Below, piece after piece: positions 45,763-54,828 of a DNA stretch of 64,000 bases. The stretch is from the NCBI RefSeq assembly GCF_030766935.1, contig NZ_JASERL010000001.1:1116001-1180000 (forward strand). Reading direction: 5' to 3'. The notes below the pieces were generated by a model. That model did not search any database and was not told where the DNA came from. It worked only from the letters and a program-made list of their open reading frames with translations. The position numbers were made by a program, and so were the translations under genes. Position 1 is the first letter of the stretch. Each line of letters opens with the position of its first letter. Source of the DNA: Streptomyces sp. KL109B. GTDB lineage: Bacteria > Actinomycetota > Actinomycetes > Streptomycetales > Streptomycetaceae.

Positions 45763-46411
45763 TGGGGCCGACGTACTTCGCGTTCGCCAGCGGAGCGTCG
45801 ATCCGCCAGCCCACCGACTCGTACAGGAACCGCCCCTCGGGCGTACACGCGAGGACCGCGCGGGTCGCACCCAGCGCGCGGGCCTCGGCCTGCAACGTCC
45901 CCATGACCACACGGCCGAGCCCCTTGCGGCGATGCCCCTCGGACGTCTCGATCTGATCGACGACGGCACTCGCCCCGGTCGGGGCGACCTGGCCACGCGC
46001 GGCGAACGCCCCGTCCGTGTCCGTGAGCAGGACGCGCGTCACGCCCGCGCGGGTCCAGAGGTGGCGGATGTAGCCCCCGGGGACCGGAGGCGCGGCGGCC
46101 GGCGTCAGGTCCGTCGACATCAGGAAGTCGTCCGCCCCGTACGCCTCCCACTCCGGGCCGAGCCACGGCAGTACGCGCGCGGGGTCGGCGAAGACCTTCA
46201 GGTGGACGTCGCGCCCGTGCGTCGCCTCGGCCGCCTTGCGCACGGCCTCCTCGGTCACCGCGTCGTTGGTGGCGCCGATGACGTGCCGGCTCACGTGGTG
46301 CGGCAGGCCCACATGAATCGTGTAACCCCAGGGCTCGACGAGCGGCGGAGCGGCTCCGCGCGAGAGGACCCAGCCGTCTACCCAGTTCCGTACGAGTTCC
46401 TCGCCCGTCAT
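45740..46411 (-). CDS. GNAT-family N-acetyltransferase
   Basis: A 223-residue acetyltransferase. The acetyl-CoA motif A is VVDQIETSEGHRRKGLGRVVMGTLQAEA (~165-192), followed by ATRAVLACTPEGRFLYESVGW (motif B). The N-terminal half (GYTIHVGLPHHVSRHVIGATND) is a recurrent partner segment. AGGGAG precedes ATG 46411. The last residues SSPRGD and the stop codon are contributed by a dispersed GC repeat, so the native C-terminus was probably replaced. Substrate unknown. Confidence 0.82.
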   Translation of the reverse strand: MTGEELVRNWVDGWVLSRGAAPPLVEPWGYTIHVGLPHHVSRHVIGATNDAVTEEAVRKAAEATHGRDVHLKVFADPARVLPWLGPEWEAYGADDFLMSTDLTPAAAPPVPGGYIRHLWTRAGVTRVLLTDTDGAFAARGQVAPTGASAVVDQIETSEGHRRKGLGRVVMGTLQAEARALGATRAVLACTPEGRFLYESVGWRIDAPLANAKYVGPKSSPRGD

Positions 46412-46538
46412 GCGCGCACTCCCTGTGTTGTAAGGGGCTGTCTGCGATAGGGGTTATTACAGCGCTCGTTCCGTGCCGCCGGTAGACGTGATCGCTCACA
46501 GCGAACGGCCGTTCCGGAACATCTGGAGGCTCGCGAGC

Positions 46539-46559
46539 ATTGAGTCCACATAGCTCAAC
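46539..46559 (+). promoter_or_regulatory. HAIR-like HspR operator upstream of lon
   Basis: ATTGAGTCCACATAGCTCAA at 46539-46558 holds the inverted repeat TTGAG-N9-CTCAA. The HspR consensus is CTTGAGT-N7-ACTCAAG, which reduces to the same TTGAG-N9-CTCAA core. It ends about 20 bases before the lon start. HspR control of lon is known in Streptomyces; binding here is inferred from the match. Confidence 0.75.
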
Positions 46560-46580
46560 TTGACTGCCGAAGGGGAGATC

Positions 46581-49052
46581 ATGGCTTTGACGTCCAACCC
46601 GCTCACCCTGCCCGTGCTGCCCCTCGACGACGAGGTCGTACTGCCGGGAATGGTGGTGCCCCTGGACCTGAACGACGCCGACGTACGAGCCGCGGTGGAG
46701 GCCGCACAGGCCGCCGCCCGTACCGGACCCAGCAAGCCGAAGGTGCTGCTTGTTCCGCGGATCGACGGCACGTACGCGAACACCGGCGTGCTCGGCACCG
46801 TCGAGCAGGTCGGCCGCCTCGCCGACGGCGACCCCGGCGCGCTCATCCGCGGCGTCGGCCGCGTCCGCATCGGCGCGGGCACGACAGGCCCCGGCGCCGC
46901 CCTGTGGGTGGAGGGCCTGACCGTCGAGGAAGAGGTGCCGGACCCTTCCCCAAGCTCTCGAACCGACTCGAGCAGGGGAGGCCCCACTCCGGGCGCGGTC
47001 ACCGAACTCGTCAAGGAGTACAAGGCGCTCGCCACGAACTGGCTGAAGAAGCGCGGCGCCTGGCAGGTCGTGGACCGCGTCCAGGCCATCGACGACGTCT
47101 CCGCGCTCGCCGACAACTCCGGCTACTCGCCGTTCCTCACCACCGCCCAGAAGGTCGAGCTGCTGGAGGCCGCCGACCCGGTCGAGCGGCTCAAGCTCGC
47201 CACCCAGCACCTGCGCGACCACCTCGCCGAGCAGGATGTCGCCGAGTCCATCGCCAAGGACGTCCAGGAGGGCGTCGACAAGCAGCAGCGCGAGTTCCTG
47301 CTGCGGCGCCAGCTCGACGCCGTGCGCAAGGAGCTGCGCGACCTCAACGGCGACGCCAAGGACGCCGCCGAGGAGTCCGACGACTACCGCGCGCGCGTGG
47401 AGGCCGCCGACCTTCCCGAGAAGGTCTACGAGGCCGCGCTCAAGGAGGTCGACAAGCTGGAGCGGGCCAGCGACCAGTCGCCCGAGGGCAGCTGGATCAG
47501 GACCTGGCTCGACACGGTCCTCGAACTGCCGTGGAACGAGCGGACCGATGACGGCGCCGCGTACGACATCCAGGGCGCCAAGGCCGTCCTCGACGCCGAG
47601 CACGCGGGCCTCGACGACGTGAAGGAGCGCATCACCGAGTACCTGGCCGTGCGCAAGCGCCGCTCGGACCGCGGTCTCGGCGTGGTCGGCGGTCGGCGCG
47701 GCGGCGCGGTGCTCGCGCTCGTCGGCCCGCCCGGCGTCGGCAAGACCTCGCTCGGCGAGTCCGTGGCGCACGCGATGGGCCGCAAGTTCGTCCGCGTCGC
47801 GCTCGGCGGTGTGCGGGACGAGGCGGAGATCCGAGGACACCGGCGTACGTACGTGGGTGCCCTGCCGGGACGCATCGTGCGCGCCATCAAGGAGGCCGGG
47901 TCGATGAACCCGGTGGTGCTGCTCGACGAGATCGACAAGGTGGGGTCCGACTTCCGGGGCGATCCGGCGGCGGCGCTCCTGGAGGTCCTCGACCCGGCGC
48001 AGAACCACACCTTCCGGGACCACTACCTGGAGGTCGAACTCGACCTGAGCGATGTGGTCTTCCTCGCCACGGCGAATGTGCTCGAGGCGATTCCGGAGGC
48101 GCTCCTCGACCGTATGGAGCTGGTCCGGCTCGACGGGTACACCGAGGACGAGAAGGTCGTCATCGCCCGCGACCACCTCGTGCCGCGCCAGTTGGAGCGC
48201 GCGGGGCTGAGCGGCGACGAGGTCGTCATCGGCGACGACGCGCTGCGCAAGCTCGCCGGCGAGTACACGCGCGAGGCGGGCGTACGCAACCTGGAGCGGT
48301 CCGTCACGCGGGTGCTCCGGAAGGTGGCCGCGCAGCACGAACTCGGGGACCGGGAGCTTCCGTTCACGGTCGGCGAGGGTGATCTGCGCGGGCTCATCGG
48401 GCGCCCGCACCACGTGCCCGAGTCGGCGCAGGACCCGGCCGAGCGGCGCACGTCCGTGCCGGGGGTCGCGACGGGGCTCGCGGTGACCGGGGCCGGGGGC
48501 GACGTGCTGTTCGTGGAGGCGTCCCTCGCCGATCCGGAGACGGGGGCGGCGGGGCTGACGCTCACCGGGCAGCTCGGTGACGTCATGAAGGAGTCGGCGC
48601 AGATCGCCCTGTCCTTCCTGCGGTCCCACGGGGCGGAACTGGAATTGCCCGTCGCCGATTTGAAGGAGCGCGGCGTGCACATCCACTTCCCCGCGGGGGC
48701 CGTGCCGAAGGACGGGCCGAGTGCCGGTGTCACGATGACGACGGCGTTGGCGTCGTTGCTGAGCGGGCGGCTCGTGCGGACGGATGTGGCGATGACCGGG
48801 GAGGTTTCGCTGACCGGGCGGGTGCTGCCGATCGGTGGGGTCAAGCAGAAGTTGCTTGCGGCGCATCGGGCGGGGATCTCGACGGTGATCATTCCTAAGC
48901 GGAATGAGGCGGATCTGGATGATGTGCCGGCCGAGGTGTTGGAGAAGCTGGATGTGCATCCGGTGACGGATGTGCGGCAGGTGTTGGAGTTGGCGTTGGC
49001 GTCCGCGTCTGCGTCTGCGTCGGCGGATGTGGTGGTGCCGGTTGCTGCGTGA
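46581..49052 (+). CDS. lon: ATP-dependent protease Lon
   Basis: An 823-residue LonA protease for misfolded and regulatory proteins. The N-terminal LAN domain (LTLPVLPLDDEVVLPGMVVPL onward) is interrupted near residues 122-137 by PSPSSRTDSSRGGPTP, encoded by a Streptomyces repeat. The AAA+ module has Walker A GPPGVGKTSLGES and Walker B VVLLDEIDK. The protease domain has the catalytic Ser in PKDGPSAGV and the Lys in IGGVKQKLLA. The C-terminus is a SASASASA run then DVVVPVAA. AAGGGGAG precedes ATG 46581, and a HAIR operator lies upstream. The last 300 bases use G/T-ending codons. A dispersed repeat follows the stop. Confidence 0.95.
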   Translation: MALTSNPLTLPVLPLDDEVVLPGMVVPLDLNDADVRAAVEAAQAAARTGPSKPKVLLVPRIDGTYANTGVLGTVEQVGRLADGDPGALIRGVGRVRIGAGTTGPGAALWVEGLTVEEEVPDPSPSSRTDSSRGGPTPGAVTELVKEYKALATNWLKKRGAWQVVDRVQAIDDVSALADNSGYSPFLTTAQKVELLEAADPVERLKLATQHLRDHLAEQDVAESIAKDVQEGVDKQQREFLLRRQLDAVRKELRDLNGDAKDAAEESDDYRARVEAADLPEKVYEAALKEVDKLERASDQSPEGSWIRTWLDTVLELPWNERTDDGAAYDIQGAKAVLDAEHAGLDDVKERITEYLAVRKRRSDRGLGVVGGRRGGAVLALVGPPGVGKTSLGESVAHAMGRKFVRVALGGVRDEAEIRGHRRTYVGALPGRIVRAIKEAGSMNPVVLLDEIDKVGSDFRGDPAAALLEVLDPAQNHTFRDHYLEVELDLSDVVFLATANVLEAIPEALLDRMELVRLDGYTEDEKVVIARDHLVPRQLERAGLSGDEVVIGDDALRKLAGEYTREAGVRNLERSVTRVLRKVAAQHELGDRELPFTVGEGDLRGLIGRPHHVPESAQDPAERRTSVPGVATGLAVTGAGGDVLFVEASLADPETGAAGLTLTGQLGDVMKESAQIALSFLRSHGAELELPVADLKERGVHIHFPAGAVPKDGPSAGVTMTTALASLLSGRLVRTDVAMTGEVSLTGRVLPIGGVKQKLLAAHRAGISTVIIPKRNEADLDDVPAEVLEKLDVHPVTDVRQVLELALASASASASADVVVPVAA
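46945..46990 (+). repeat. Streptomyces repeat inserted in frame within lon
   Basis: The segment CTTCCCCAAGCTCTCGAACC followed by GACTCGAGCAGGGGAGGCCC and CACTCC matches in layout the CTCCCCCAAGCTCT...AGCAGGGGG element at 8769-8802. It keeps the lon frame open and adds about 15-16 low-complexity residues. Confidence 0.65.
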
Positions 49053-49057
49053 GGCCT

Positions 49058-49155
49058 GCGACGGGGTTGCGGTTCCGGGGCTCTGCCCCGGACCCCGCTC
49101 CTCAATCGCCGGAGGGGCTTGAGTGGCCTGGCCTCAGTCGTCGGAGGGGCTTGAA
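49058..49155 (+). repeat. Dispersed GC repeat between lon and the LuxR gene
   Basis: A GCGGTTCCGGGGCTCTGCCC hairpin unit with GACCCCGCTCCTCAATCGCC, followed by a second partial right arm (CAGTCGTCGGAGGGGCTTGA). It lies between the convergent stops of lon and the regulator, so it could act as a terminator for either. Confidence 0.8.
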
Positions 49156-49173
49156 TTGCGGGGCTGGAGTGGC

Positions 49174-50193
49174 CTAGGTCAGCCAGCCCCGCAGTGTTGC
49201 CCGGACTCCCGCCTGGAAGCGGGTCTGGGCGTTCAGCATCGTCATCAGGCGGGTGATGCGGCGGCGGACCGTGTGGACGTGGACGTCCAGGCGGCGGGCG
49301 ATGGCCTCGTCCTTCAGGCCCGAGGACAGGAGGGTCAGGAGTTCGCGGTCCTCGTCCGTGATCGCGTCGTCCGTGGAGTCCGCGCCGATCGGTACCGCCT
49401 TCTCCCACACCGCGTCGAAGAGCGGGACCAGGGCGTGGCTGAGCAGGGAGTCGCCGACCACCAGGGCCGAGGCCGTGGGGTCGGCGGCGTCCGTGGGTGG
49501 CAGCAGGGTCACCCGGCGGTCCACCGTGAAGAGCTTGGTCGGCAGGTCCTTGCCGACCCGGATCTGAACGCCCTGCGCGGCGAGGTCGTTGAGGCCCCGC
49601 GCCCGGCCCGCGAAGGTGAGGCCCTCGCGGTCCACCACCACCCGCACCCGCGCCCCGCGCCGCACCGGGGCCGCCACGTCGAGCGGGGCCGGCATGCCGT
49701 CCGGCCGGCTGGAGGCGTACGGCGGGCGGTCGAGCAGCGCCACTTCCGTGGTGGCGGAGGCCAGCATCGCCGCGACGCGCTCCGCGATGGCCCGGCCGCC
49801 GCGCACCGTCTCGATGCCCATCGCCCGCACATCCGCGGGCGTCGCGGTCAGCAGCCCGGCCGCGAGCCGGTCCACCGCTCCCGTCAGGTCCTCCAACTCG
49901 GCCGAACGGCGCAGCAGTTGCGCCTGGTGCCGGTGGATCAGATTGCGCAGCGCCGTGGCGGGCGGCACGGCGCGCGGGAGGGCGGAGCCGTGCGGTGACG
50001 GCAGCGTGCAGCCGCGCTCCGCGAGGTGGCCGAGGGCGTCGGCGACCCGGCGCGCGGGCAGCCCGGTCGCGCGGGCGAGCGCCGCCCGCGAGCCGAATTC
50101 GGTGGCGCCGAGCAGCGCTTCGTAGACCCGCAGATCGTTCTCTTCGAGTCCGAGGGCCTGCCATTGCGCGTCGTCGTGCCCACCCGATGCCAC
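49174..50193 (-). CDS. LuxR-type regulator with TrmB-like N-terminal helix-turn-helix
   Basis: A 339-residue regulator with two DNA-binding folds. The first (ENDLRVYEALLGATEFGSRAALARATGLPARRVADALGHLAERG) resembles TrmB winged helices. The last (DEDRELLTLLSSGLKDEAIARRLDVHVHTVRRRITRLMTMLNAQTRFQAGVRATLRGW) is a LuxR HTH. The middle holds a PLD/TrmB-like ligand region (AMGIETVRGGRAIAERVAAML). GTG 50193 has a poor ribosome site, so the true start may differ. It is divergent from the secreted M4 protease gene and is a likely regulator of it. Ligand unknown. Confidence 0.8.
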   Translation of the reverse strand: MASGGHDDAQWQALGLEENDLRVYEALLGATEFGSRAALARATGLPARRVADALGHLAERGCTLPSPHGSALPRAVPPATALRNLIHRHQAQLLRRSAELEDLTGAVDRLAAGLLTATPADVRAMGIETVRGGRAIAERVAAMLASATTEVALLDRPPYASSRPDGMPAPLDVAAPVRRGARVRVVVDREGLTFAGRARGLNDLAAQGVQIRVGKDLPTKLFTVDRRVTLLPPTDAADPTASALVVGDSLLSHALVPLFDAVWEKAVPIGADSTDDAITDEDRELLTLLSSGLKDEAIARRLDVHVHTVRRRITRLMTMLNAQTRFQAGVRATLRGWLT

Positions 50194-50341
50194 CAGGGGA
50201 TTTTCGGCTCATCCATGTAGGCCACACAAGTGTGCACGTCCACAAGTCAGCACGGGGAACGCATTGTTGAGGTGGGGGCTCCGGTATTTGCATGGCCGCA
50301 TCCGACATCTGTTCATGGATCAGTGGCACCGGAGGGGAATC

Positions 50342-53173
50342 GTGCGGACTTCGGCACACAGACGTAGAGGTAGAGACAGCGGCGTAGGCAGAGGGGTGGG
50401 TGTGCTGCTGGTCGCCGCCGGGCTGATGGTGGGCGGCGGGTTGCCCGCCGCCCACGCGGCCGACGCCGCCGAGCCCGTCGTGCCCGGTACCGGCACGGAC
50501 ACCCCCTCGCTCGTCACCGGGCTGCACGAGAGCGCCGCCCCGGACGTGAGCGCCGCCGACGCGGCCCGCGCGCACCTCGCGGGGGAGAAGGGGCGCTACC
50601 ACATCGCCGATCCGAAGGGCGACCTCAAGGCGGTCGGCACCCTGCCAGGCGCGCACGGCGAGGAAACGGTCCGGCTCCAGCAGAAGTACCGCGGCGTCGA
50701 CGTCCTCGGCGGACAGTACGTCGTACGCATGGAGAAGAAGGACGGCAAGCGGACCGTCACCGGTACCTCCGGCAAGTACTTCACCGAGCTGAAGCTCGGC
50801 ACGGTCACGCCGAAGGTCTCGGAGAAGACCGCCATCCAGCGTGCCGTCGCCGCCGTCTCGACGCGGCTCGGCGGAGCGCCGCTGCGCGCCCCCGCCAAGG
50901 GCGGGAAGGCCGCCGTGCCCGAGCTGGCCGGAAAGGCCACCGGCGTCACGATCCTGCCGCGGGGCACCGGCGTGCTCACCCGGCACATCACCGTCACGGG
51001 CACCGATCCGGCGGACGGCACGGCCGTCAAGCAGGAGGTGTACATCGACGCCCACTCCGGCTTCCCGGTCATGCAGTACAGCGGGATCCAGTCGTTCGGT
51101 GCGACCGGCGCCGCCGCCGGGGCGACGGGCGGGACCACGGCGACCCCGGGCGAAGCCGCCCCGACGGACGTCCCGCCGTTCGTCGTGAAGGGCTCCGGCA
51201 CCCGGTACAACGGCCAGAAGGTCGACCTCAACCTGTACAAGGGCACCGACGGCACCTACCAGATGTACGACTACGGGTTCCGCGACGCCGCCAACCCGTA
51301 CGTCGGCCCCCTGCTCCAGACCTGGGACGCCAACGGCGCCGACGTCTCCACCGCCTCCGGCGTCTGGCCGTCCGCCGCCAAGATCGTCAAGTCGGCCACC
51401 CCGGACCTCGGCGCCGAGTACACCAACTCTGGTGTGGTGGACGCCCACTGGGCCGCCAACAAGGTGTACGCGTTCTACAAGGACCGCTTCGGCCGCAAGG
51501 GCCTCGACGGCAACGACGGGTACATGTACTCGATCGTCGGCGTCACCGCGAACGGCAAGCCGTACGACAACGCCTTCTGGGACGGCGCCAAGATGGTCTA
51601 CGGCAAGGGCGGCGGCGACTACCGCACCTTCTCCGCGGACACCGACGTCGTCGGCCACGAGATGACGCACGCCGTCACCCAGCACTCCGCGAACCTCGTC
51701 TACGCGGGCCAGTCCGGCGCGATGAACGAGGCGATCTCCGACTACTTCGGCAACGCCATCGACCTGGAGGCCAACGGCCAGTCGATGGACGACCCGGACG
51801 CGGGCCTGCTCGGCGAGGACCTGTGCACCACGCTCGGCCCGCGCGAGTGCGCCCTGCGCGACCTGAACGACGGGCACACCACGGCCAAGGACTTCATCGG
51901 CGTCAGCTACCGCGGCGACAACGGCGGCGTGCACCTGAACTCGACGATCTTCTCCGGCGCCCTGTGGGACATGCGCGAGGACCTCGGCGCCGACTTCGCC
52001 GACCAGATCGTCTACCGCGCTCTCACCGCGTACATGACGCCGCTGGACGGCTTCACCGAGGGCCGCGCGGCGGTGCTCGCCGCCGCCCAGGAACTCGGCG
52101 CGACCAAGGCCCAACTGAGGGTCGTCAAGCGTGCCTTCGACGCCCACGGCATCACGCCGGGCTGGGAGACGGCGCTCGGCGTGGACACCGACACGATCCT
52201 GTCGAAGGTCAACGTGTCCGGCACCGGTGTCGACGCCGCCAACGGCACGTACGCGATGTCCCGCTCCAACGAGGACGGCAGCGAGCCGTACTCGGTGTGG
52301 GTCGGCAACACCAGCGGCAGGGGCACGCCGCAGCAGAAGAGCCCCAACAACGGCAACTACAACGTCTACGCCGCCACCGACGGCAAGAACGTGGCCTGGG
52401 CCGAGTTCGCGTCCGACGCGGTGAAGATCCACGTGCGTGCGATCGGCACCGGTCTCGACAAGGTCGTCGACGGCATCGGCGCGAGCGTCACCTCCGTGAA
52501 GCTCGACGGCGACGTCCTCGTCTACACCTACGTGAATCCGAGGACCGGCTACGAGCAGGCCCGCTACGTCGACATCAGGACGGGTGCCACCAAGGACCTC
52601 GCGCCCAACCCCGTCTCCGCCACCGCGCTGACCTCCGTACGCGACGGAAAGATCGCCTACGCGAAGCTGTGGGGCGAGTCCGACGGCTACAAGCTGGGCG
52701 TCGAGGTCTACGACACCGCGACGGGCAAGACCCGGTTGATGCCGATCGACAAGACCGCGGTCGCCGGCATCGGCCAGACCGAGATCACCGACGACGGCGT
52801 CTTCTGGATCGAGGACGGCGACGGTACGGACGGTGGCCGGGCGGCCGTGCTGCGCGCCGCCACCGACGGCATGGACCGCACCACGGTCGCCCCGGAATCC
52901 GGTGCCGATTCCCTGTACGCCTACCAGCTGACGGCCACCGACGACGCGGTCGACGTCCTGACGCTGCCCCCGGCCACCTCCTGGGCCAACGACACGCTGC
53001 CGAAGCTGTACCAGGTGACCCCCGACGGCAAGGGCACCCCGCAGCGCGTCTCCTGCAACCGCGGCGACCAGGTCTACCCGGCCGCCGACACCGGCAAGCG
53101 GGTCCTGTGGCTGGACGGCACCACCGGCTACACGAACCTCGTGAAGCGGGACCGCCCGGCCGGCACGTGCTGA
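50342..53173 (+). CDS. Secreted M4 (thermolysin-family) metalloprotease with C-terminal extension
   Basis: A 943-residue exoprotease. A Sec signal peptide (RRRGRDSGVGRGVGVLLVAAGLMVGGGLPAAHA) is followed by FTP/PepSY-type propeptide domains to ~260. The M4 catalytic domain has H439-E-M-T-H443 and the third ligand E463 in MNEAISDYFGN, and ends with the HLNSTIFSGALW and FDAHGI segments. Beyond ~620 about 320 residues form a repeated beta structure (NVYAATDGKNVAWAEF, KIAYAKLWGE, ITDDGVFWIEDG) suggestive of a propeller, unusual in short thermolysins. GGAGGGG precedes GTG 50342. It is divergent from a LuxR-type regulator. Confidence 0.9.
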   Translation: MRTSAHRRRGRDSGVGRGVGVLLVAAGLMVGGGLPAAHAADAAEPVVPGTGTDTPSLVTGLHESAAPDVSAADAARAHLAGEKGRYHIADPKGDLKAVGTLPGAHGEETVRLQQKYRGVDVLGGQYVVRMEKKDGKRTVTGTSGKYFTELKLGTVTPKVSEKTAIQRAVAAVSTRLGGAPLRAPAKGGKAAVPELAGKATGVTILPRGTGVLTRHITVTGTDPADGTAVKQEVYIDAHSGFPVMQYSGIQSFGATGAAAGATGGTTATPGEAAPTDVPPFVVKGSGTRYNGQKVDLNLYKGTDGTYQMYDYGFRDAANPYVGPLLQTWDANGADVSTASGVWPSAAKIVKSATPDLGAEYTNSGVVDAHWAANKVYAFYKDRFGRKGLDGNDGYMYSIVGVTANGKPYDNAFWDGAKMVYGKGGGDYRTFSADTDVVGHEMTHAVTQHSANLVYAGQSGAMNEAISDYFGNAIDLEANGQSMDDPDAGLLGEDLCTTLGPRECALRDLNDGHTTAKDFIGVSYRGDNGGVHLNSTIFSGALWDMREDLGADFADQIVYRALTAYMTPLDGFTEGRAAVLAAAQELGATKAQLRVVKRAFDAHGITPGWETALGVDTDTILSKVNVSGTGVDAANGTYAMSRSNEDGSEPYSVWVGNTSGRGTPQQKSPNNGNYNVYAATDGKNVAWAEFASDAVKIHVRAIGTGLDKVVDGIGASVTSVKLDGDVLVYTYVNPRTGYEQARYVDIRTGATKDLAPNPVSATALTSVRDGKIAYAKLWGESDGYKLGVEVYDTATGKTRLMPIDKTAVAGIGQTEITDDGVFWIEDGDGTDGGRAAVLRAATDGMDRTTVAPESGADSLYAYQLTATDDAVDVLTLPPATSWANDTLPKLYQVTPDGKGTPQRVSCNRGDQVYPAADTGKRVLWLDGTTGYTNLVKRDRPAGTC

Positions 53174-53195
53174 CCCGGCGCCACTGAACGCGGCA

Positions 53196-53229
53196 GCGGC
53201 CGGACTCCCGGAGGGGGGAGCCCGGCCGC
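53196..53229 (+). terminator. Terminator between M4 protease and GH25 genes
   Basis: GCGGCCGGACTCCC pairs with GGGAGCCCGGCCGC over 14 bp with one mismatch and a 6-base loop, and lies between two convergent genes. Confidence 0.8.
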
Positions 53230-53257
53230 CGTCGTACGTACGTCGGATGCGGTCGGC

Positions 53258-54103
53258 TCAGCCGTTGGCGAGCGCCACGACGCGGTCGAGGGCGCCGTTG
53301 AACTTGTTGTGGTCACCGACCGTCGGGCCCGACGACGTGTACTGCCACATCGTGTAGAAGCCCCAGCCGGCCGGGAGCGTGCCGACGGTGGAGGCGTAAC
53401 GGGCGATCCACAGCGGGTTGTTGACGGCGAAGCCGCCGTAGTTGCCCGTGCACTGGGTCCACCAGCTGGTCGCCGTGTAGATGACGGCGTGGCGTCCCGT
53501 GCGGGCCTTGTACTGGTTCAGGAAGTCCCGGATCCAGGTGACCATGGCGCTCTGCGACTTGCCGTAGCAGGCCGCGCCGTACGGGTTCCACTCGATGTCG
53601 AGCGCGCCCGGCAGCGTCTTGCCGTCCTTGGACCAGCCGCCCCCGTGGTCCACGAAGTAGTTGGCCTGCGTGGCGCCGCTCGTGGTGTCGGGGGTCGCGA
53701 AGTGGTACGCGCCGCGGACCATGCCCACGTTGTACGAGCCGTTGTACTGCTGCGCGAAGTAGGGGTTCGTGTAGTACGTGCCTTCCGATGCCTTGGTGTA
53801 GGCCCAGCGCACGCCGCTGTTCCAGAGCGTCGACCAGGCCACGTTGCCCTGGTGGCTGGAGACGTCGACGCCTTCGGTCTGGACGGCGCGGCCGGCCGGC
53901 GGAGTGCCGGTGTCGCCGTCGTGCTCCGCGACGCCGATGCCCATGTAGGCCTCGCCGCGGGCGGGGGTGTCGGTGGCGTCGGCCGCGTGGGCCGCGCTCG
54001 GCAGGGTGAAGAGGAGGGAGAGCGCCGCGAGCAGGGTTCCGGTGATTCCGAGGCGGGTTCTGCTGCGTCTGCGACGGGTCGTGGCAGGTCTGTGCACGGG
54101 CAT
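53258..54103 (-). CDS. Secreted GH25 lysozyme
   Basis: A 281-residue muramidase cutting the MurNAc-GlcNAc bond. A long basic signal peptide (PATTRRRRSRTRLGITGTLLAALSLLFTLPSAAHA) is followed by a short linker and the GH25 barrel. That barrel has GVDVSSHQGNVAWSTL (D80), KASEGTYYTNPYFAQQY and the catalytic ALDIEWN (D169, E171). A late WIARYASTVGTLPAGWGFYTMWQYTS segment is typical of the family. GGAGG precedes ATG 54103, and longer upstream starts lack this. It is close to cellosyl-type Streptomyces lysozymes. It would act outside the cell on peptidoglycan. Confidence 0.92.
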   Translation of the reverse strand: MPVHRPATTRRRRSRTRLGITGTLLAALSLLFTLPSAAHAADATDTPARGEAYMGIGVAEHDGDTGTPPAGRAVQTEGVDVSSHQGNVAWSTLWNSGVRWAYTKASEGTYYTNPYFAQQYNGSYNVGMVRGAYHFATPDTTSGATQANYFVDHGGGWSKDGKTLPGALDIEWNPYGAACYGKSQSAMVTWIRDFLNQYKARTGRHAVIYTATSWWTQCTGNYGGFAVNNPLWIARYASTVGTLPAGWGFYTMWQYTSSGPTVGDHNKFNGALDRVVALANG

Positions 54104-54357
54104 GAGCGGCCTCCGGGGACGACGTGGGGTGACGTGCGGTGGCGCCAGTGCGCTCAGTGGTGCGCTTGATGGTGGTGTGTGCATGCCATGGGTGGCAGCG
54201 GTAAAACGCTACGCACGTAGACCCGTGGTGGGAAGAGGGGCCGGTGTGTGCCGTTGGTCTACGCCTGCGAAATACTGGTGGAACTGCGGCGATGACCGTG
54301 ATGGGCGAAAACTTTCAGAATCAGGAAACCCGGAGAGAATCCGGAGAAAATCTATTC

Positions 54358-54816
54358 ATGGGTGCTGACGTGCGCGAAGACGGAAACGTGGATGGTGAGT
54401 TCCTGGCGCTGGAGCGGGAGTTGACCGTCTTTCTGCGCCGGGCCCGGGCCAATTCCGGCGAGATGGCCCGCGAGGTCCACCCCGACCTGGAGCCGGCGGC
54501 GTACGGACTCCTGGTGCGCCTGGAGGAGTGCGGGGCGCAGCGGGCCACCGAGCTGGCCGCGTACATCGGCGTCGGCAAGGCGACCATGAGCCGCCAGCTG
54601 CGGGCCCTGGAGGACCTCGGCTTCGTCGGCCGCGAGCCCGATCCGGCCGACGGGCGGGCCTGGCTGGTGTCCCTCACGGAGTACGGGCGTGAGCACTTCC
54701 GGCGGGTGCGGGACGCGCGGCGGATGCGGTACGTGCGGCAGTTGGACGGGTGGGACCGGCGTGAGGTGGCGGAGCTGGCGAGGTTGTTGCACCAGTTGAA
54801 CGCGGGGGCCGAGTAG
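54358..54816 (+). CDS. MarR-family transcriptional regulator
   Basis: A 152-residue winged-helix repressor. Helices VDGEFLALERELTVFLRRARA and the DNA-reading part ATELAAYIGVGKATMSRQLRALEDLGFVGREPDPADGRAWLVSLTEYG are as in MarR. The dimer helix is at the end. ATG 54358 was selected with GGAG upstream; in-frame ATGs at 54292 and 54301 are possible but weaker. It is divergent from the GH25 gene. The ~250-base space between them is AT-richer than average and probably holds the operator. Inducer unknown. Confidence 0.85.
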   Translation: MGADVREDGNVDGEFLALERELTVFLRRARANSGEMAREVHPDLEPAAYGLLVRLEECGAQRATELAAYIGVGKATMSRQLRALEDLGFVGREPDPADGRAWLVSLTEYGREHFRRVRDARRMRYVRQLDGWDRREVAELARLLHQLNAGAE

Positions 54817-54828
54817 TCGACTTGTTTC

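Noticed and set aside
48023..52432. 1469-codon open frame on the minus strand across lon, the LuxR gene and the M4 protease
   Set aside because: It is the mirror of well-supported genes on the opposite strand; long antisense frames are normal at this GC, and it has no domain or sensible composition.
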